Shown: one piece after another, positions 1-14,509 of the stretch
Layout: every line of letters begins with the position of its first letter
How positions within the stretch are numbered: the stretch's first letter is position 1
Source of the DNA: Allacma fusca
Taxonomy: Eukaryota; Arthropoda; Collembola; Symphypleona; Sminthuridae
NCBI GenBank assembly: GCA_947179485.1
Contig: OX359249.1
Span: 45,087,415 to 45,151,414, forward strand
DNA: 64,000 nucleotides
Direction of reading: 5' to 3'
The notes under the pieces: generated by a model
Seen by the model: only the letters and a program-made list of their open reading frames with translations
Told to the model about the DNA's origin: nothing
Databases searched by the model: none
Position numbers and translations under genes: made by a program

Positions 1-3000
1 CTCCCTAGGTAGCTCATCCACACACATTTTGTAGAAAACTTTCGTTAGAGAAGTAAATGCTGTTGTGCTTACAAATACAAAAATTATTTCAATCTCTATA
101 TGACTTATCCATCGATTGTGATCAAGTAGGGACAATATGCAACTTAAACCTTGTTTAATTTTCTCCAGACGTAATAGCAACAATGGGATTTAAGTAGATG
201 AAATTTTATTTCCAGATTTTTGAAAAGATATATTCTGGAACTATGAGATAACAGCATGGAGCGTGTGCTCTTTAGAATAATGGGCATACACCAGCTTACA
301 AATACAATAGGCCAAATAGGATATGTTTGTATTGGGAAAAACTAATTGAAAAAGAAACGAAATTTCAAGTAAATCTTCCTTTGAATTTTCTAGGAATGTT
401 CTTCTTTTCATGTAAGAATGAAATGATAATCAGCTTTGTTACGCCTTTTCCAGACCTACATGAAAGATTTCTGATGCTCTCGGAGGAATACAGTATTGCG
501 TACTTAAGCCGTGTAGCTGCCTTTGTATGCCTGTATGTACATAAATATTTACGAGCCCAATCTGTTCTGCGTACGAAATTGGAAGTAAATTCCAATAACA
601 AAGACCTCAAGACAAGGATTTACAATAGTTCTGGGACTTTGACAGAATAAACAATAATTATCGTAAATTGTAGGAAGTTCACAAGGATTGGAGACGCTCC
701 TATCACTGTGGCAGTCTCTTTTTTTTGCGTATGTAATTAAAGCAAGGTAAACACGCTCACTCATTCCACACCCACTGGCAGTAGTTCATAAAATATCAAA
801 CAAAAAATATCAAATATTGGGAACTCACAAGCTGCCAAGGTACTTGCCAGGTTACAATAATTAGTAAAGATTTCCTGAACCAGATTATATACGAAGTATT
901 GAGTCATTCAGCTGTAGCTAACGTTAGAACTTGTGTGAAATTGTGCAAATATATGTCGGCTCTGGTAGGACTAGGATGATTTAGACATTAACTTTGATAC
1001 AGGGACTGAACAAACTCAAGTCCGCCGTCTTCATTAATATTAGATTATTTTAGTAGATCAAAAATTCAAAATAAGCGGGGCTAAGTGCAAACCGTAAGTT
1101 TTGTTTGATGAAGACCGGGCATTTGATGATATTATGAGAACAATCCATGTTTACTTTCCCGTGTGAAGTAGTCTGACAGTGTATAAACTGTCATAATGAA
1201 ATCATATCGACGGAGGACATTAAAACATACAAGGACTATACAAACAATTAAAAGCAAACAAATGCATAGGATTTTTCCGTCAGCAAACACTAGTAATAAG
1301 AATAACCCCTTTATACCCTTCAACAACATCTACACAACGAGGAAAATTTACTAGAGCCAAGTGCAAGAAAAGTGTATTCCCCAAAAGCTCACCCCTCTCC
1401 ATCCGACCAGATTTTGTTGAAATGAAAATCGTATTTGGCTTGTATTTCCTTCCATTTTAACAATAAGCAAATAATTTGTAAGAAATACAAATAACTTATG
1501 AGTGTCATTAAAATCTACAGCTGTGAGAAAAAAAAACTACTTTATGGCTGGCTGTCCCGGATACCCCGAGTAGGTTCTTGATTTGACTACTTGTTTGCAT
1601 TATGCATACAAAACACGTTCAGGTAACTGCTAAAGCTGAAGTATGGTTTATTAATTATATCGGTTTTTTCCCAATAAACCTGTCAAGTGTTATGCAGAAG
1701 GGAACTCTTGCTCTTTTTTTTTTTTGGAACGGCATGCATGAACGCTTGCAAGGACATAGAAAACTTAAAAGTTCCTTCAAAGGGTAGTGAGTAGTGACAC
1801 TATTTATTTGAAGGGCTTCTTTAACTAACGATATTTTATTAATAAATTTAAGAGTATCTTTACCAAATATCCATAGATTTTGTCAAGACGTGCTTTTACA
1901 TAGCTCATGATGAGAAATCGATGACAATTATACATTGAATGAAGTCATCCTGCAAGGAAATTACCAAAATTATGGATAGTATTTGCATTTAGACATGCAC
2001 AAATTAACTGCTGGATAATATTTGAATGCAGATAATTTTGCTTCCATTCAATTTCCAAAAATATCCTTTCCGAATGTGTAGTGTTGGTATGTAATTATTT
2101 ATACAGTGCTGACAACCTTAGCTTTGGGTACACAATGTGCAAATTGACACAATAATGACAGTAGTACAAACCCAGGATGAGAACTGGACGTCCCAGGGAA
2201 AGAAATCCTGGTAAGCTTGACAGTTGTTGGGAACAACAATTGATATCCATTAATGCTAAATTTATAACAGTCATTTGAATGTATGCCTCACGTCTCACGT
2301 CAGACCTTCCATCTCAAAGCTTCGTACTTTGGTTACTCGGTTCACCAGGAGAACTGGTCCCTATTACTTATTTATGCATCCAGACATTTAGGGTTTCATA
2401 TTTTACGGAAATATGTCTGATTTGGCTTAGGAAAATATTTAAACGGAACGTTTTTCAGCTCATTTGTGAGTGGCTACCATTTACTACCTGAGCTGCTGAA
2501 ACTACATTCTCAGAGCATTTGCACACAAAAATTACACAAATGTAAACATGAGTACACAAAAAACTGAGGACAAGCACGAGCGTGTTTTGAAATTGTATAA
2601 ATACACTTTGACTAGTAGGTTGTCTAAGGAAACACATGCTCATACATATTCATGCATTAAATACAAACATACTTGTAGTAATATTTACCCAATTCCAAGT
2701 GTCTGCCGATAGCTATTCAATTTCTGTCACTGGTCAAGGTGAGTTACTTGCTGTGAGCTTTAACAGCATCCCAGACATTGAAGGTTTCCTGGTAATAAGG
2801 AATAAAATCCTTTCATTGAATGTGGAACCTTTTAAAAATACTAAAATTATGTACGTAAATGTGTACACTGTCAAAATACAGATAGAACTTCGGGGGAAAA
2901 AAACTTCAAAGTCTATTCGTAATTATTGGTGTCATATGAATAACTTTAAATTGTTCAGTTAGACACAAAGGAATGTACAAATGTGCTGAAGGAATCAATG

Positions 3001-6000
3001 ACTACATCCTACGGAGATAAGGGGTGAAGATGGAGAATCTATAAGTGTCAATAGCCATCTAGACTCAGCAACAAATTACTGCTGACTGGACAGGTTACAT
3101 CACTTAGCACTCTTTGCCCGTCCATTAAAAGGAGAAGGTCCCATTGTTACTGATTTTGTACCGCTACTCCCTGTCATAGTAACTTCCCCGGCATTCTCTT
3201 GTCAATTAAATCTGAGTATTGTCTTCACACTTACATTCCCTGTGCATATTCTAAGTCATGTTGCTCAAGAATACCTATTTTCCTCATCGGAGATTAACTC
3301 TGATAACGATGATCTCACTTGGTGTAATTGGAGATGATTTCCTCCTTTCTATCAATTCATTGTTTCACTTCCAAAGCGTATGATATATGTATGTACGTAT
3401 GGTATGTACTATCTGATACCAACAATGAGCTGAGCATCAGCTAGCTGTAGCTATTGGAATGAGTGAAGGGAACAAAGCAAATGCAATATAATTTTTATTT
3501 CCCCTTTCGGTGTAGCTAGCCCTTACTTTCGCCGTCTCTGGACGTATTCAGGTAATACAGTTCATATTAACATAGGTCTGGAGCCTGTAGATTCTGCATT
3601 TAGCAAGAATAATTATTATGGCTAGGACATGAGGATGCGTATGGCTACGAAGTAAAAGCCCACCTGTTATTTGTAAATTCGAAATTGTAAGGAGCAATCG
3701 GAGAGAATTATTGCCAGATCTTGAGAATAGTGAGACTGGTACAGCTGAAAACAATGAGTAATGGGGTAGTCTGAGGCCGTCTCCCATGCAAATGTATTCT
3801 AGAATCCAATAAAATTTTCAGGAACAACCATCGTAAGTCTTGTAAAAGCCAAAGGATCAATCGATTGTGCTCGGAAGCTTACGGCGCCCTATCCTTAGAT
3901 GAGTCTCCTACTCCTCAAAGTGTGTGGGTCACATTTTACTGGATTTCCATAATTCTCATTTCGTTTGACTTACCTTCCCTAATGGATCCTTTCTTATGGA
4001 CCACGCAATTTGTACAAATAGTACTTACCCTCTCAAAGTGCAATCTACTAAATACACTGTATTAAGCTCCTTCTGGCTCGTTCTTTGTATCTTTTTGCTT
4101 ATAATAAGATTTATGGGGGAAGAAATGAAATAGGAGAAACACATTATTTCTATACCTAATACTGACCAGTGGAAGAACCAGTTCCCTTGTTTTTCTTTCC
4201 ATAATAATAATAATTACTATAGGAATCCCTACCTTCTATGACTACTCCACATCTTGTGGAAGTATATTATTGATAGTTTGTCTGGGTTGAAATTCTGAGC
4301 CTTGTGCATATTTAGTTACGTGACTGGTATGGTCTTAAGATTAAAGTGGATTAATGTCATCTTTATTCTCGCATTAGACAAAGGCTACAAAAGCAATTCT
4401 GAAAGACACCCAAAGCTGCCCTTTTTGTTTACATAACCCTTCACTTGGTATTCCCAAAGGGCCTGGAATAATAAAAATACAGTCACATTTCAAAAGGGAG
4501 GCCTGGAGCTGTGGATATTCTCTCATCCTATTAATATGAAACTGTATCTTCACAGCCGACATAATTCCTTTAGTGAACTACTAACCCTTTTGGGTGAAGG
4601 GCCTTGACAAACACATAAACTACAGTCCCCATTGAAAGACTGGTCGAACTAGTAAAAATACTGGGCAAATACTCAAAGAAAATAGGGAATGGACATAATT
4701 CTAATCAGATTATATCTGAATAATCCGCAAGTTTTACCAACAAAATTCTATACGCTTTCCTTTGGCTATTTGCCTTCAAGTTACATCAAGGGTTGCATTA
4801 GATTTCCGTCAACCGACCTTTCATTTTACTCAACCTCACTCCTCATCTCCCAACACCACTCTTTTCACAAAGAATAAAGTCCTTCAGTGTAAATGCAAAT
4901 GAGGAAATAATTTTCTATAGCTAGTTTCCCGATGTAGAGAGCCAGCTTCCGGGTTTTTACTTTTGATGGAATTGAAAGTAGTAAAAACCAAAGGTCTGGA
5001 TGGTGCTAATCATTAAAGAATTGCATTAAATTCCCCTGATCCCTTTGAATGTTTAAATCGTAAACTAAGTTGGACAACTAGTTTCTCCCTTGAGGATAAA
5101 AGTTGGAGACCCGGTAAAAAAAAAAGAATTTCGGTCTGTGTACTCCATTCTGTGGACGCTTGGAAATTGAAATGCTGTTTAAATTCCAGAGGATTTGTTT
5201 ATGACCCTTGGATGGGACGAGCAAAAAAAAAATCATAGACAATGGCAGTGTGTGTGCCGACTTGAATAATAGATATTGTGATATTTTGAAGGTTCAAATG
5301 ATTTTGACACCTTACCGTTAAGTCTTTCGGCGTAAGTTAATTCACAGCTGAGAACCTGCAGGGAGCTGATTATCTAAATCTGACGAGTCTACACATTTCT
5401 ACAATTGAATTACGAATCCCTTGGAATATCAACAAGTTTTAATGTCCAGTGCCCTTTTACCAGTGCGCTATGTCTTTCATAAGGGAACATCGGGAGAAGA
5501 AGCTATGAGGCTAGGGACTCTTCTCCTCCATGTTTTGATAACTGGATACAGGGAAAAAAAATTACATCAACTCCTCTGTACTAGAGGTTTTGTCCCTGAA
5601 CTCACCGCAGCTCCTTATACACAGTACAGTTAGCCTGTATGCTTTAGCAGTGTGGTTACGCACCCTCGGATCGGTTTCCTGATTTTATCAAGGATCTCAT
5701 CTGATCATCACTTACATCTTGAACTTCACAATTTTTATTATGTGAGAGCTCCCAATTTCCCCCCTACAGATGACATTATGCTCTCATGGGTTGACACACC
5801 GCAAAGGTCCCGCCTAACTTGTGACAAAGTATAGTGGATACGTATTCTTCCCTGTACAACGAACCCATCCAAAGATCCAGGAAAAGATCTTTTCCATGAA
5901 AGCAGATAATGATACTAAGGATGAATACAAGTTTTATTCAAATTACTTATTTTTACATCAATGATACACAGACAATTTCACGCGGCTTTTGAAAACATTC

Positions 6001-6410
6001 CATCTCCTTGCTACCATCCATATCTTCATGACCTATGCATTGAGATCTTTCTTGATGAATGTACCCACTCCTCAAGTGTTTTTTCCTGGGTTCATTCAAG
6101 CTGTCCACAGATATAGCTGAATGTATTACTTGAGTGCGGACAGCGGGAGTCTTCCGAAGGTAGGTATTTGTATCTTCCACTTTTTAAAATCCGATATGCG
6201 TAGTATGTCCCAGGTCTAGTAAAAAATGATAATAATGGAAGTTATTGGTAGAAGCATTTATTTATGTCTACTTGATGGGCGTAAGTGTAAACTCATAAGA
6301 AAATACAAGAGCAAATTATTGTCTAGTCCGCATTTAGAAATGTAAAACAACTCTGTACTTTTCCTCGAGACAACTACAATGATAATAATTCATAAGTTAA
6401 AAAGTCCATA

Positions 6411-6412
<2 letters not shown>

Positions 6413-6451
<39 letters not shown>
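6413..6451. repeat. (TC)n microsatellite, about 19 units
   Basis: An uninterrupted TC/GA dinucleotide tract. It is bracketed by the inverted heptamers AAGTCCA (6402-6408) and TGGACTT (from 6451), so the tract can sit in the loop of a short hairpin. GA tracts of this kind are bound by GAGA-type factors in insects; any such role here is inference. Confidence 0.95.
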
Positions 6452-6453
<2 letters not shown>

Positions 6454-8633
6454 ACTTGGTAGTTACTGTTGATCGGTGTTGTCAGTTTGGGAGTCCGTCA
6501 GGAATGACTCATAATGTACCAGGAGTGTGTAAAGTCGGTTTGAGTCTGAGTGAGAAATTCATGCTGTTAAAGTGCTAATGAGGAAAGTCAAGATGTAGTC
6601 ATAAATTCAGTTGGGTTTCCCGAGTACAGAGAGTGTATAGAAGCGAGTGGATGAAAAGCCTCAGGCGACATGGCGACTGCCGGACGCGTGCGGCTTTTTC
6701 CTTTCCCCCCTTACAAAGCTTACCAACGTACATGTGTGTGGACTTGTGTGCATATGTGGAAGCGTTGAAAATGAGACTTTGCTACTACTACTGTAGTACT
6801 ACTACTTCCCCGAGACTTTAATCTCCCGTGTCCATATTCAAATTTAGACTTGGAAGTATCACATTTTAAGCTATTATTTCCCTTTAGTCATTCGTTTTTT
6901 CCGTCACTTTGTCCGACACAATTGCACGTACTTGTTATCTGGTGTTGGCAAGTCTATGTAAACTGCACGTGTGGGAGAAACTTCCAGGAGACAAAAAAAA
7001 AAGAGAGCGAGTCGGGACACTGAAATTATTAGCGTTTCAAACTGTATAATTTCAGAGCAGTTGTCATGATTCAATGCGTGTGGGATGGACAGCGAGTTAC
7101 AAGTCGGAGTGAAATGGAACTCGCTCGAAGCACAAAATCATATATTTTTTCCACACTGCTCCCATCCAAATATATACAAACATAATAGCAACTGTATGGT
7201 CCCACTGTAGCTTTCAGTAGGTCAAGGACAATTTAGTTAGAATGAGATTGATAACAAACAATGCTTGTTAGTGAGCATGCCTGCCCGTTAGAGGTAATCG
7301 GCTGTAAACTGGAATTTTGATGATCATTTCTCATTGATCATCATTAGGACACCCCAAGAATTATTATTTGACTTCCTCAAACGTACAGAACATAGCCGAG
7401 GCTCAATTTCCAATGGGTGGTTTCCTACCTGGCCATTGTTACGGTCCGGGTTAAAACTGTACCCTCAAAAAATAATATTTTTACAAATATATCAACGCTC
7501 CAAGTCTTTAGGAGCATGTACTCCAGCGCATTGACTACTTGAGGATCTACAGGACTGACTCACGTGTGCAACTAATTTTTTATTCGGTCTACAAAGCAGA
7601 TGCATTTGATGAGGGGTGAGATGTTCACATCATCATTATCAATTTGATTGTGACTCCCTTCCTCGGATACAGGGAAGCACGGTGTAATGTGCTTGAGGTA
7701 TCTGGAAGGCAGAGATTTCCATGTAATTCTTGATAGAAGATGATGAAGCATGATATCAGAACCTGATAAGTCATTCATATGTCTGTGCTCTTCCCTTGTC
7801 ATTTTTCAACTTATGTATTTGTTTACAATTTTTTAATATTAAATACGACCATTTCCTTCGGATCGATGTACATATGTAAGTATTGATACGTTACATTGAT
7901 TCTTAAATTTCCAACGTGTGATTACTATGAAACGTATTATATGAAAGGATAGTTTAGTACAGACCCAAAGCTTTATTACCACTTACTCATGAAGAACGTG
8001 CATTGGTGGACTTTTCCCGTTCTATGCATAACGGAGTTTTATCTAGTCCCAAGATTAGAGAGTGAGAGAGGAGAACAGAACAAATGTACGGCTAGGTTAT
8101 TATCGTTTTGTTGTATTAACAAATGTCTGCCTTCCCTTGGTCAAGAATCAAAAGTTAAAAAAGCGTTGATGATGTATGCACTGCCTCTAGATATGTATTC
8201 ACATACTTGTTGTGTCTCCTCTAACCGAGTCCAGGTGGTTGTTGTCATCGTTGAGGTAGATACATTTACCATGACGAGCTTGTGCTCTCGCGTTAGCATA
8301 AAAAAGGTCCGATTTTTTTAAGAGAGCAAGAACAAAGGTCGTGTTATTAGAGGATTCATTTTTTCCCTAAATTGAGCCTACAACTTTTTGTACAATTTAT
8401 TGAACAGTTGTCATTTGCTATGCTTAGTTATATTTCAGTACGCTAAAAAACATTTTAAGGAAATGTACTGACAGACATATCACATAATGGCGTTAGTTTT
8501 TTCTTTAATTTTGTCTAGTTTTTGATTTATAGGGGAATGATTTTTTCCTCAATACATTGTTTGCACAAACATTTAAAAATTGTAATAATTCCTCAGGGTA
8601 AGCAAGTTCAATCATATTTGCAAAGTAAAAAAT

Positions 8634-8644
<11 letters not shown>

Positions 8645-8670
<26 letters not shown>
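8645..8670. repeat. 26-base poly(A) run
   Basis: An uninterrupted run of 26 A residues, preceded by a short A-rich segment. It could be the tail of an old retroposed copy on the plus strand. I see no open frame, target-site duplication or element body to its left that proves this, so a slippage-grown homopolymer is equally likely. Confidence 0.9.
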
Positions 8671-8674
<4 letters not shown>

Positions 8675-9876
8675 TTACTGCGAGACCTTATTTAAATTGA
8701 AGCGGTCGTAAGACGATACGGTTACTGATACCTGATGACCACATGTGATTGAGAACTTTGCTACTGTTGTGGGTATTATGATACGATGTATATACAGTAT
8801 TTGATGCATGTGCATAGATACAGTGTCAGCAGGAATGCATCAACTTGCTGGCAAAATGTTTCTCAACTTAATAAAAATACAGGAGCTCTGTACTTATATT
8901 ATGGTAATAATAATAATAATTACCCGTATATCTTATCCAACTGAAACGAGAGTAGGGATGAGTCTGAGTGGATTTTAACCTTTCCCTTTTGGAATGAATG
9001 AGGAGTTTGACGCTATGACTTTTTTCAAGGCAGCTCATAAAAAAGTGTTCCGTTGGTATGTGACGTGACGATTAACATTAAGAAAGTCTAGAGATTTTCC
9101 GTTCGCCCTTAGAATAAATAATTAGCTCCTGGAGTATTACTTCCCCGACTACCTGCTGTTACACCTCTATGCTGGCAGTACATAAAAACGGACTTTTAAA
9201 GCTTTTAAAATCCACCATTTTTGCCTACCACTAAGTTCGTTGGCATTGATCGACTTTTCCTTATGTACCTATTGTTCCTCACAAAAGAACTATAACTGTA
9301 TTCCGCTATAAAAGTCCACATTTAAATTACTCCGTCGGCTGATGACGCCCGACGCTCTGTGGAATGATAGGATCTCGAAATCGGCAAAGTACTCATTTCC
9401 TTAATGTAAAATGTAAATAGATAAACTATATTGAAGCCTTTGCTATTTCCATCCCTGGAAGATTTTAAAATTAAATATCCGTTTGGAAAATTTAAAGTGG
9501 CTATAAAAATTATAGCTGAATAATCCCTCACTCCAAGAAGATCATGTACTCTGTCTTTACTGCTGAGGGTTTATTCAATGCACCTCTCCTTATTTTCTAT
9601 ACGACTGGGGCAACGTGTATGAAAAAAAAAGATGTAAATTAATGAGATTCGAGACTTCGAGTCTCTCCTCCAATGATAACCTTTGTCCCAAACAAGGTTG
9701 TAAAATTCTTTTGGAGAAACAATGATCATGCTTTAATAGCAAAATCAAAAAACTGTCAACGATTATGTGAAATTTATATACTGCGAAAGGGATAAAGCTT
9801 ATTAAGTAAGCAGAGATTTGTTCCTACATGGGTTCTGTTGAGAGCTAGGACAGCTTAAAATTTAAAGAAAAAAAAA

Positions 9877-9927
9877 CTTGAATGCAATCAATTGAATTGA
9901 TTTTGGCGCTTGATTGACTGCATTCAG
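9877..9927. repeat. short imperfect inverted repeat
   Basis: The left arm beginning CTTGAATGCAATCAAT pairs with the right arm ending ATTGACTGCATTCAGG across a loop of about 15 bases, with one mismatch in the core. It is a modest stem with no associated gene. It may be a chance palindrome or a remnant of a small transposon. Confidence 0.5.
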
Positions 9928-12900
9928 GCGAACCTGGAAGTAATTCAATGATTTCATTTGAATTCACATAAAAAGATTGTGGAAACCCCTTGTGTAGACA
10001 AAGCCAGCAGGTTATCATTGATATTCCAACGAGTCCTGATTCAACTCATGGGCCACAGTTCTGTAGTGCCGCATTTTGGAGAGTCCTCATACTGTGGGGT
10101 ACAGGGTAAGAAAGAATTTAAATTAAATACTCCTCACTTACCTATGTATATAGCTTCCCCAACACAAAGCATAGGAGAGCCAGGGAAAAAGTAGGACCCT
10201 AATTTGAATAAATTGCTCCAGCAATAGCAATCATATGATTAAGAATCAAATGAGCTGGAAATTAGTCGGAATAAAATTACTCCGTAATTAATATTCACCC
10301 TACAGCTAATAGCACCACTAGTAGTGTAAGACACAGCCCATTTATTCTCATCTACACGATCCTCATCGATTCTCTCCTTTTAATTAATATATTGTCTTTA
10401 TCGCCATTGAGATTGGAGCAGTAAATCGAAACTTACATGCAAATGAGATTAGTCTTTACCCTGGATTCATCTCAACCCAGCCTATCTTCATGCTAATTGG
10501 AAATGTAGCAAGTTATCACTCTTATCTCATCTAACGGCTTTTTCAAGGGGGATGGCATAAATAATAATAAGAACAGGAATACGGGAGCTACCATCCACTC
10601 ACTCCTGTATCTTTGGGAGATTTGAATCTGCATGAATTCATAAACAATGAATTTGATTTATGAATGAGCAACCGTTTGCTTTACTTTCCTCACCATGTAG
10701 CAAAAGATCCTTGTGATATTTTCACCGGCTGTCTTCCATGCAATTCTTTCCATTGAGAGTCAGTTTCAACTCACAATGAAAAGCTTACACTGGATTGTGA
10801 GGTAACTAGGAAAACACTAGACTCTTGAGATACAGTGAATGGACGGTTTCTTCTTTAACTACTGTGTAACATTTTCGTAACAGTACCATCTACACTTATG
10901 CATACATTCAAATGTGTGGCTAACCACTTGACGATGAAAGGCAATAGTAGAGAAAGGTTACACTCTCAAGTGTTTCTTCACCACAACACAATCTAAAAAT
11001 GGAAGCGGAATAAAGCACATAAAATAACATCTTCACATGGGCCTCTCAAACTACCTTGTTTTTGTTCAAGTTACAAATATGTGCTAACTTGAATTCATAG
11101 GAAACAACTACCCTATTTTGGATATTTGTTGGTGGGGAGCGTCAAGTCGAAAACCTGATTCTGAAGTGCTTACTTGATCAATGTCAGTACTGTAGGAATT
11201 TAATATGGACAGAAGCTCTTCCCTTTGCAAGTTATTTCCTTTAAAAATAATATCCGCTTGAAATGATACCGTACTTATTTTTTTCATTATTGTTACTGTG
11301 AAAACAATAAGAGACATATAGTGAGGTAAACTTTCTCAAGCTTTCCTTTCCTTCTCAATAAAGGCATTTCAGGGAGCTCAAAAAGGAGATCACAAAGCAT
11401 CACTGTTTTGAATTTAAAAATCCGTGAGAATAAATCAACCTCTGGTTCTTCAGTTAATTCATTAAGGGCAAATACAGTTGAGCAGGATGTTGGGAAGAAA
11501 GGTACAAAGTTATCATCTTAGTTATCACAAATGTACAGACTTTGAGGGAGGGACTTTGTGTAAATAATAAATGTAAGTAGTAAGTACATTGGAAATCAGA
11601 TTTGCAACGGTCAAAATGGGGAGATATTTAGGTCTAGGAAGTATTAAACGGAAGGATTTCATTCAGGGCCAGATTCAATGTGAGGTATCTACGTGGTTGT
11701 TGTTTTTTTTCCAACCCCATAGTACAAATGTATCACTAACCGAAAATTTAAAGGACGGATGATTTAATTCCCATTCGAGGAAAGATACCTTCCTGGATTT
11801 ATTCATATATAAACATACAAGTGTAACTCAGATCCGAGTGATAACCATCTCCAAGCTCAGAATACAGTGGTAAAGATATGGGGACTAATGAGGTAAAGGG
11901 GGGTGAGAACTGAGAACAGTGTCTGCAGGTATTTTTGATGTGCATGCATATGCTTTCCATAAGTTGTACCCGCACACCTGGTTCAGGAATACTGTATTGT
12001 GGAAGGAAAGACTCATGCACCGACCGATAGTCACCGGCTAGAGACATGGTGTGTGTGTAGACGGGAACTTCCGGTTGTGAAGTGTTCAGAAAATCTGAAG
12101 GGTCCAAGGGCCGTTCACTCTCACGCGCTTACAGGTCCTCATAGGAAGTAAAAATGCACCGGCAAATTTCTGCACCTTGACAGTAGCCCTGTCAGTTCTC
12201 TGAGTACAGTTTCTGCCTGAAATAAACGCTTCCCGCCATCCTTTTGTTTTTCAACTCTTGCAATATTTCCCGTCGAGTTTTTCGGATAACTTACCCGCAC
12301 TGAAGCGCTCTCATCCCATATTATGTACTTGTTGTAGATTGTTGTAGGGAGGGTAAAACCAATGCATTGGTTGAGCCCAGTGCTTGAATGCGTGGGCAAT
12401 GTCTATTAATGGTGGAGCCAAATGTAGGTCGTACATTACTTGTCATTCCAGCCCTTGAACTACTACTCATACGATAATAGTAAAAGTTTATTGCTGGAAG
12501 CATATTGTAACCTATTACTACACGTCCACACGGAGAGGAAGAGATGGTGAGGGAGAAAGGGTAGACTACATAAAGTAACCCGGAAACAGGTAAAATTGTG
12601 CATTGCTCTGGTCATATTGAAGAACAGATGCTACGTTACTTACTACTATTTTGGTCTTTAATGTTACTTCCGTGCCTTACCATGTGATGCTATTCTTGAT
12701 AGTATGTACGCTGTGAGGACATGTGTCTACTACTTGTTTGATTTACTTTTGCTGTGATGGGGTATGCTTGATATGACAAACCCTTTCCTTAATGCATAAT
12801 ATGCTGTGCTTCCTGTCCTATCATTGTAATAACATGTGCTCAAGCGTTGTTGAATTCTTAATTGACTTGGTTGTTGTTTATACACTTGTCCGTTGCTTAT

Positions 12901-14429
12901 CAAGTTCCTCTATCGATTTTATTGTGGATGACAAGAAGCCACCGAAATATTTCCCACAGGTTCCATCAAAAAAATACCCACCCCAGCATTGTTCATAACA
13001 AAAGTTATTAGTTCTAGGCTCGGTAATGCAGAACAGTTCAAAATTATTCTCTTCATTCCCATTTAATGTACTTTTGGTAATTATTTAAAATTCAATGACT
13101 CTTGACGTAATGATATGGCAGGTATAGATAGTAAATGTCCATAGGTAGTAGTACCTTTGATCCCATCGCACACTTCCTTACCACTGTGAGAGAATACTTC
13201 ACCGATAGAGTCGTAGTTGAACTTTTTTTTTACAGGCTATGAATAGTTGAGCGCCTATTTAGAACAGAGACAACAACAATATGACAAAGCATTGAGGGAT
13301 TCTACGGAGAGCTTTTACTTTTGTCAGGAAATAATTCCAGCTCAGGCCACCTGTACACATCTACCCCGTCGATGGAGACAACAATATTTGCTTGCTTGAA
13401 TTAAGAATCAACATGTTTTTCTATGGGTATGGAGTCATGCTGCTGATGCAAAAAGTCTAGTCATTATTTCACCCCATTGAATCCAACATTTGATTCTTAT
13501 GAAGTCATTGGGGAATGAAAATTAGTGATGGAACAATAGGACTTTTCAACTTTCAATATCCTCATTCCTCAGCTCAACCCAAGTTTCAAGGGACCCTTTT
13601 AGAAACTTAATTCACAGAAGACTGTGCAATAATTTGAGAGTTTTAAATATTTTTTAATGTATGTAATTTTGCTCCATATGCACATATATGAATTAAAGAA
13701 TCGAGTCAACAGATTTCATAGAATTCAATAAATAAAGTAACTCCAAACCATGTTGAAAGAAATGCCTGAATTAATGCAAAGAACACAATTTATGTAGTAC
13801 GATTTACACATTTCCTGTATAATACAATTTTTCTAATCTTTTTTTTATTCAATGTGAGTTTTCAGTACAGTAGTAATTATTAAAACTATATTATACATAG
13901 CGTAAATAAACTTCAGAAAATGAGCTTGCTTGCTCTGACTATAAGATACGAAACTAACATAACTCTGGTGTAATAAGTAGTATTAGACGTGCAAGAAAAC
14001 TGAGATTACCAATTAAATGCTCTGAAATGTTGATTAAATTTTGAAGGGATGGGTAGTTACGTGACCAGTGTGTTTATCATTTGGTGTATTTATATACTTG
14101 CAGTGGACTTTTATGATTTTGACTAATAAAACATAAATAAGCAGTGCATTTCTATAGACTAGGGGTACAGACAAGACTTTGTTTGCAAGTAAGCAAAAAC
14201 AATTATTATTACCTAATATCCGCATGCATGTATGGACTCTGGAGTCTGGAGGACATGTATTTGAAAGTACAACATCAAAATGTTACGTGCAATTTCCTAG
14301 TGGGTTGAAATTGAGTGAAATTACATACATATACATATTAGTTTTATATTACAAACAAATGAGTGTACCTTTTATGTACCTCAATTTCAATGCAGATGTT
14401 GCATAAATCGGAATTTACTACTCGTAGAT

Positions 14430-14435
14430 TTTATT
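14430..14435 (-). terminator. polyadenylation signal AATAAA for the achaete-scute homologue
   Basis: A canonical AATAAA on the minus strand about 75 bases past the stop codon of the bHLH gene. It is the first such hexamer downstream and implies a very short 3' untranslated region. Confirmation would need transcript ends. Confidence 0.5.
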
Positions 14436-14509
14436 TTCTAAAGGCGGGAAAGGTATGGGATAAATCTGGAGAACATATAGCTATAGATTCATCCCTGCAT
14501 GCCTGGGAC

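Larger units (their letters stand above)
1..14429. other. intergenic region without a supported gene
   Basis: No open frame here shows domain homology, flanking splice sites of a matching frame, or a coding neighbour. The longest frames are about 60-110 codons and have the cysteine-, tyrosine- and leucine-rich makeup of translated AT-rich noncoding DNA. Two overlapping minus-strand frames near 11.8-12.5 kb sit in slightly GC-richer sequence but match nothing I know. The region carries microsatellites, a 26-base A run and short ATA/AAT runs (for example around 4200 and 8907). It lies downstream of the achaete-scute homologue and could hold its regulatory elements, but I cannot identify any. 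Confidence 0.6.

Noticed and set aside
7989..8321. 110-codon plus-strand frame
   Set aside because: Cys/Val-rich composition typical of translated noncoding sequence; no signal peptide, domain or splice support.
11799..12503. Overlapping minus-strand frames of 60-102 codons in a slightly GC-richer patch
   Set aside because: No homology I can name, no splice connection between the frames, and no start or polyadenylation context that distinguishes them from chance.
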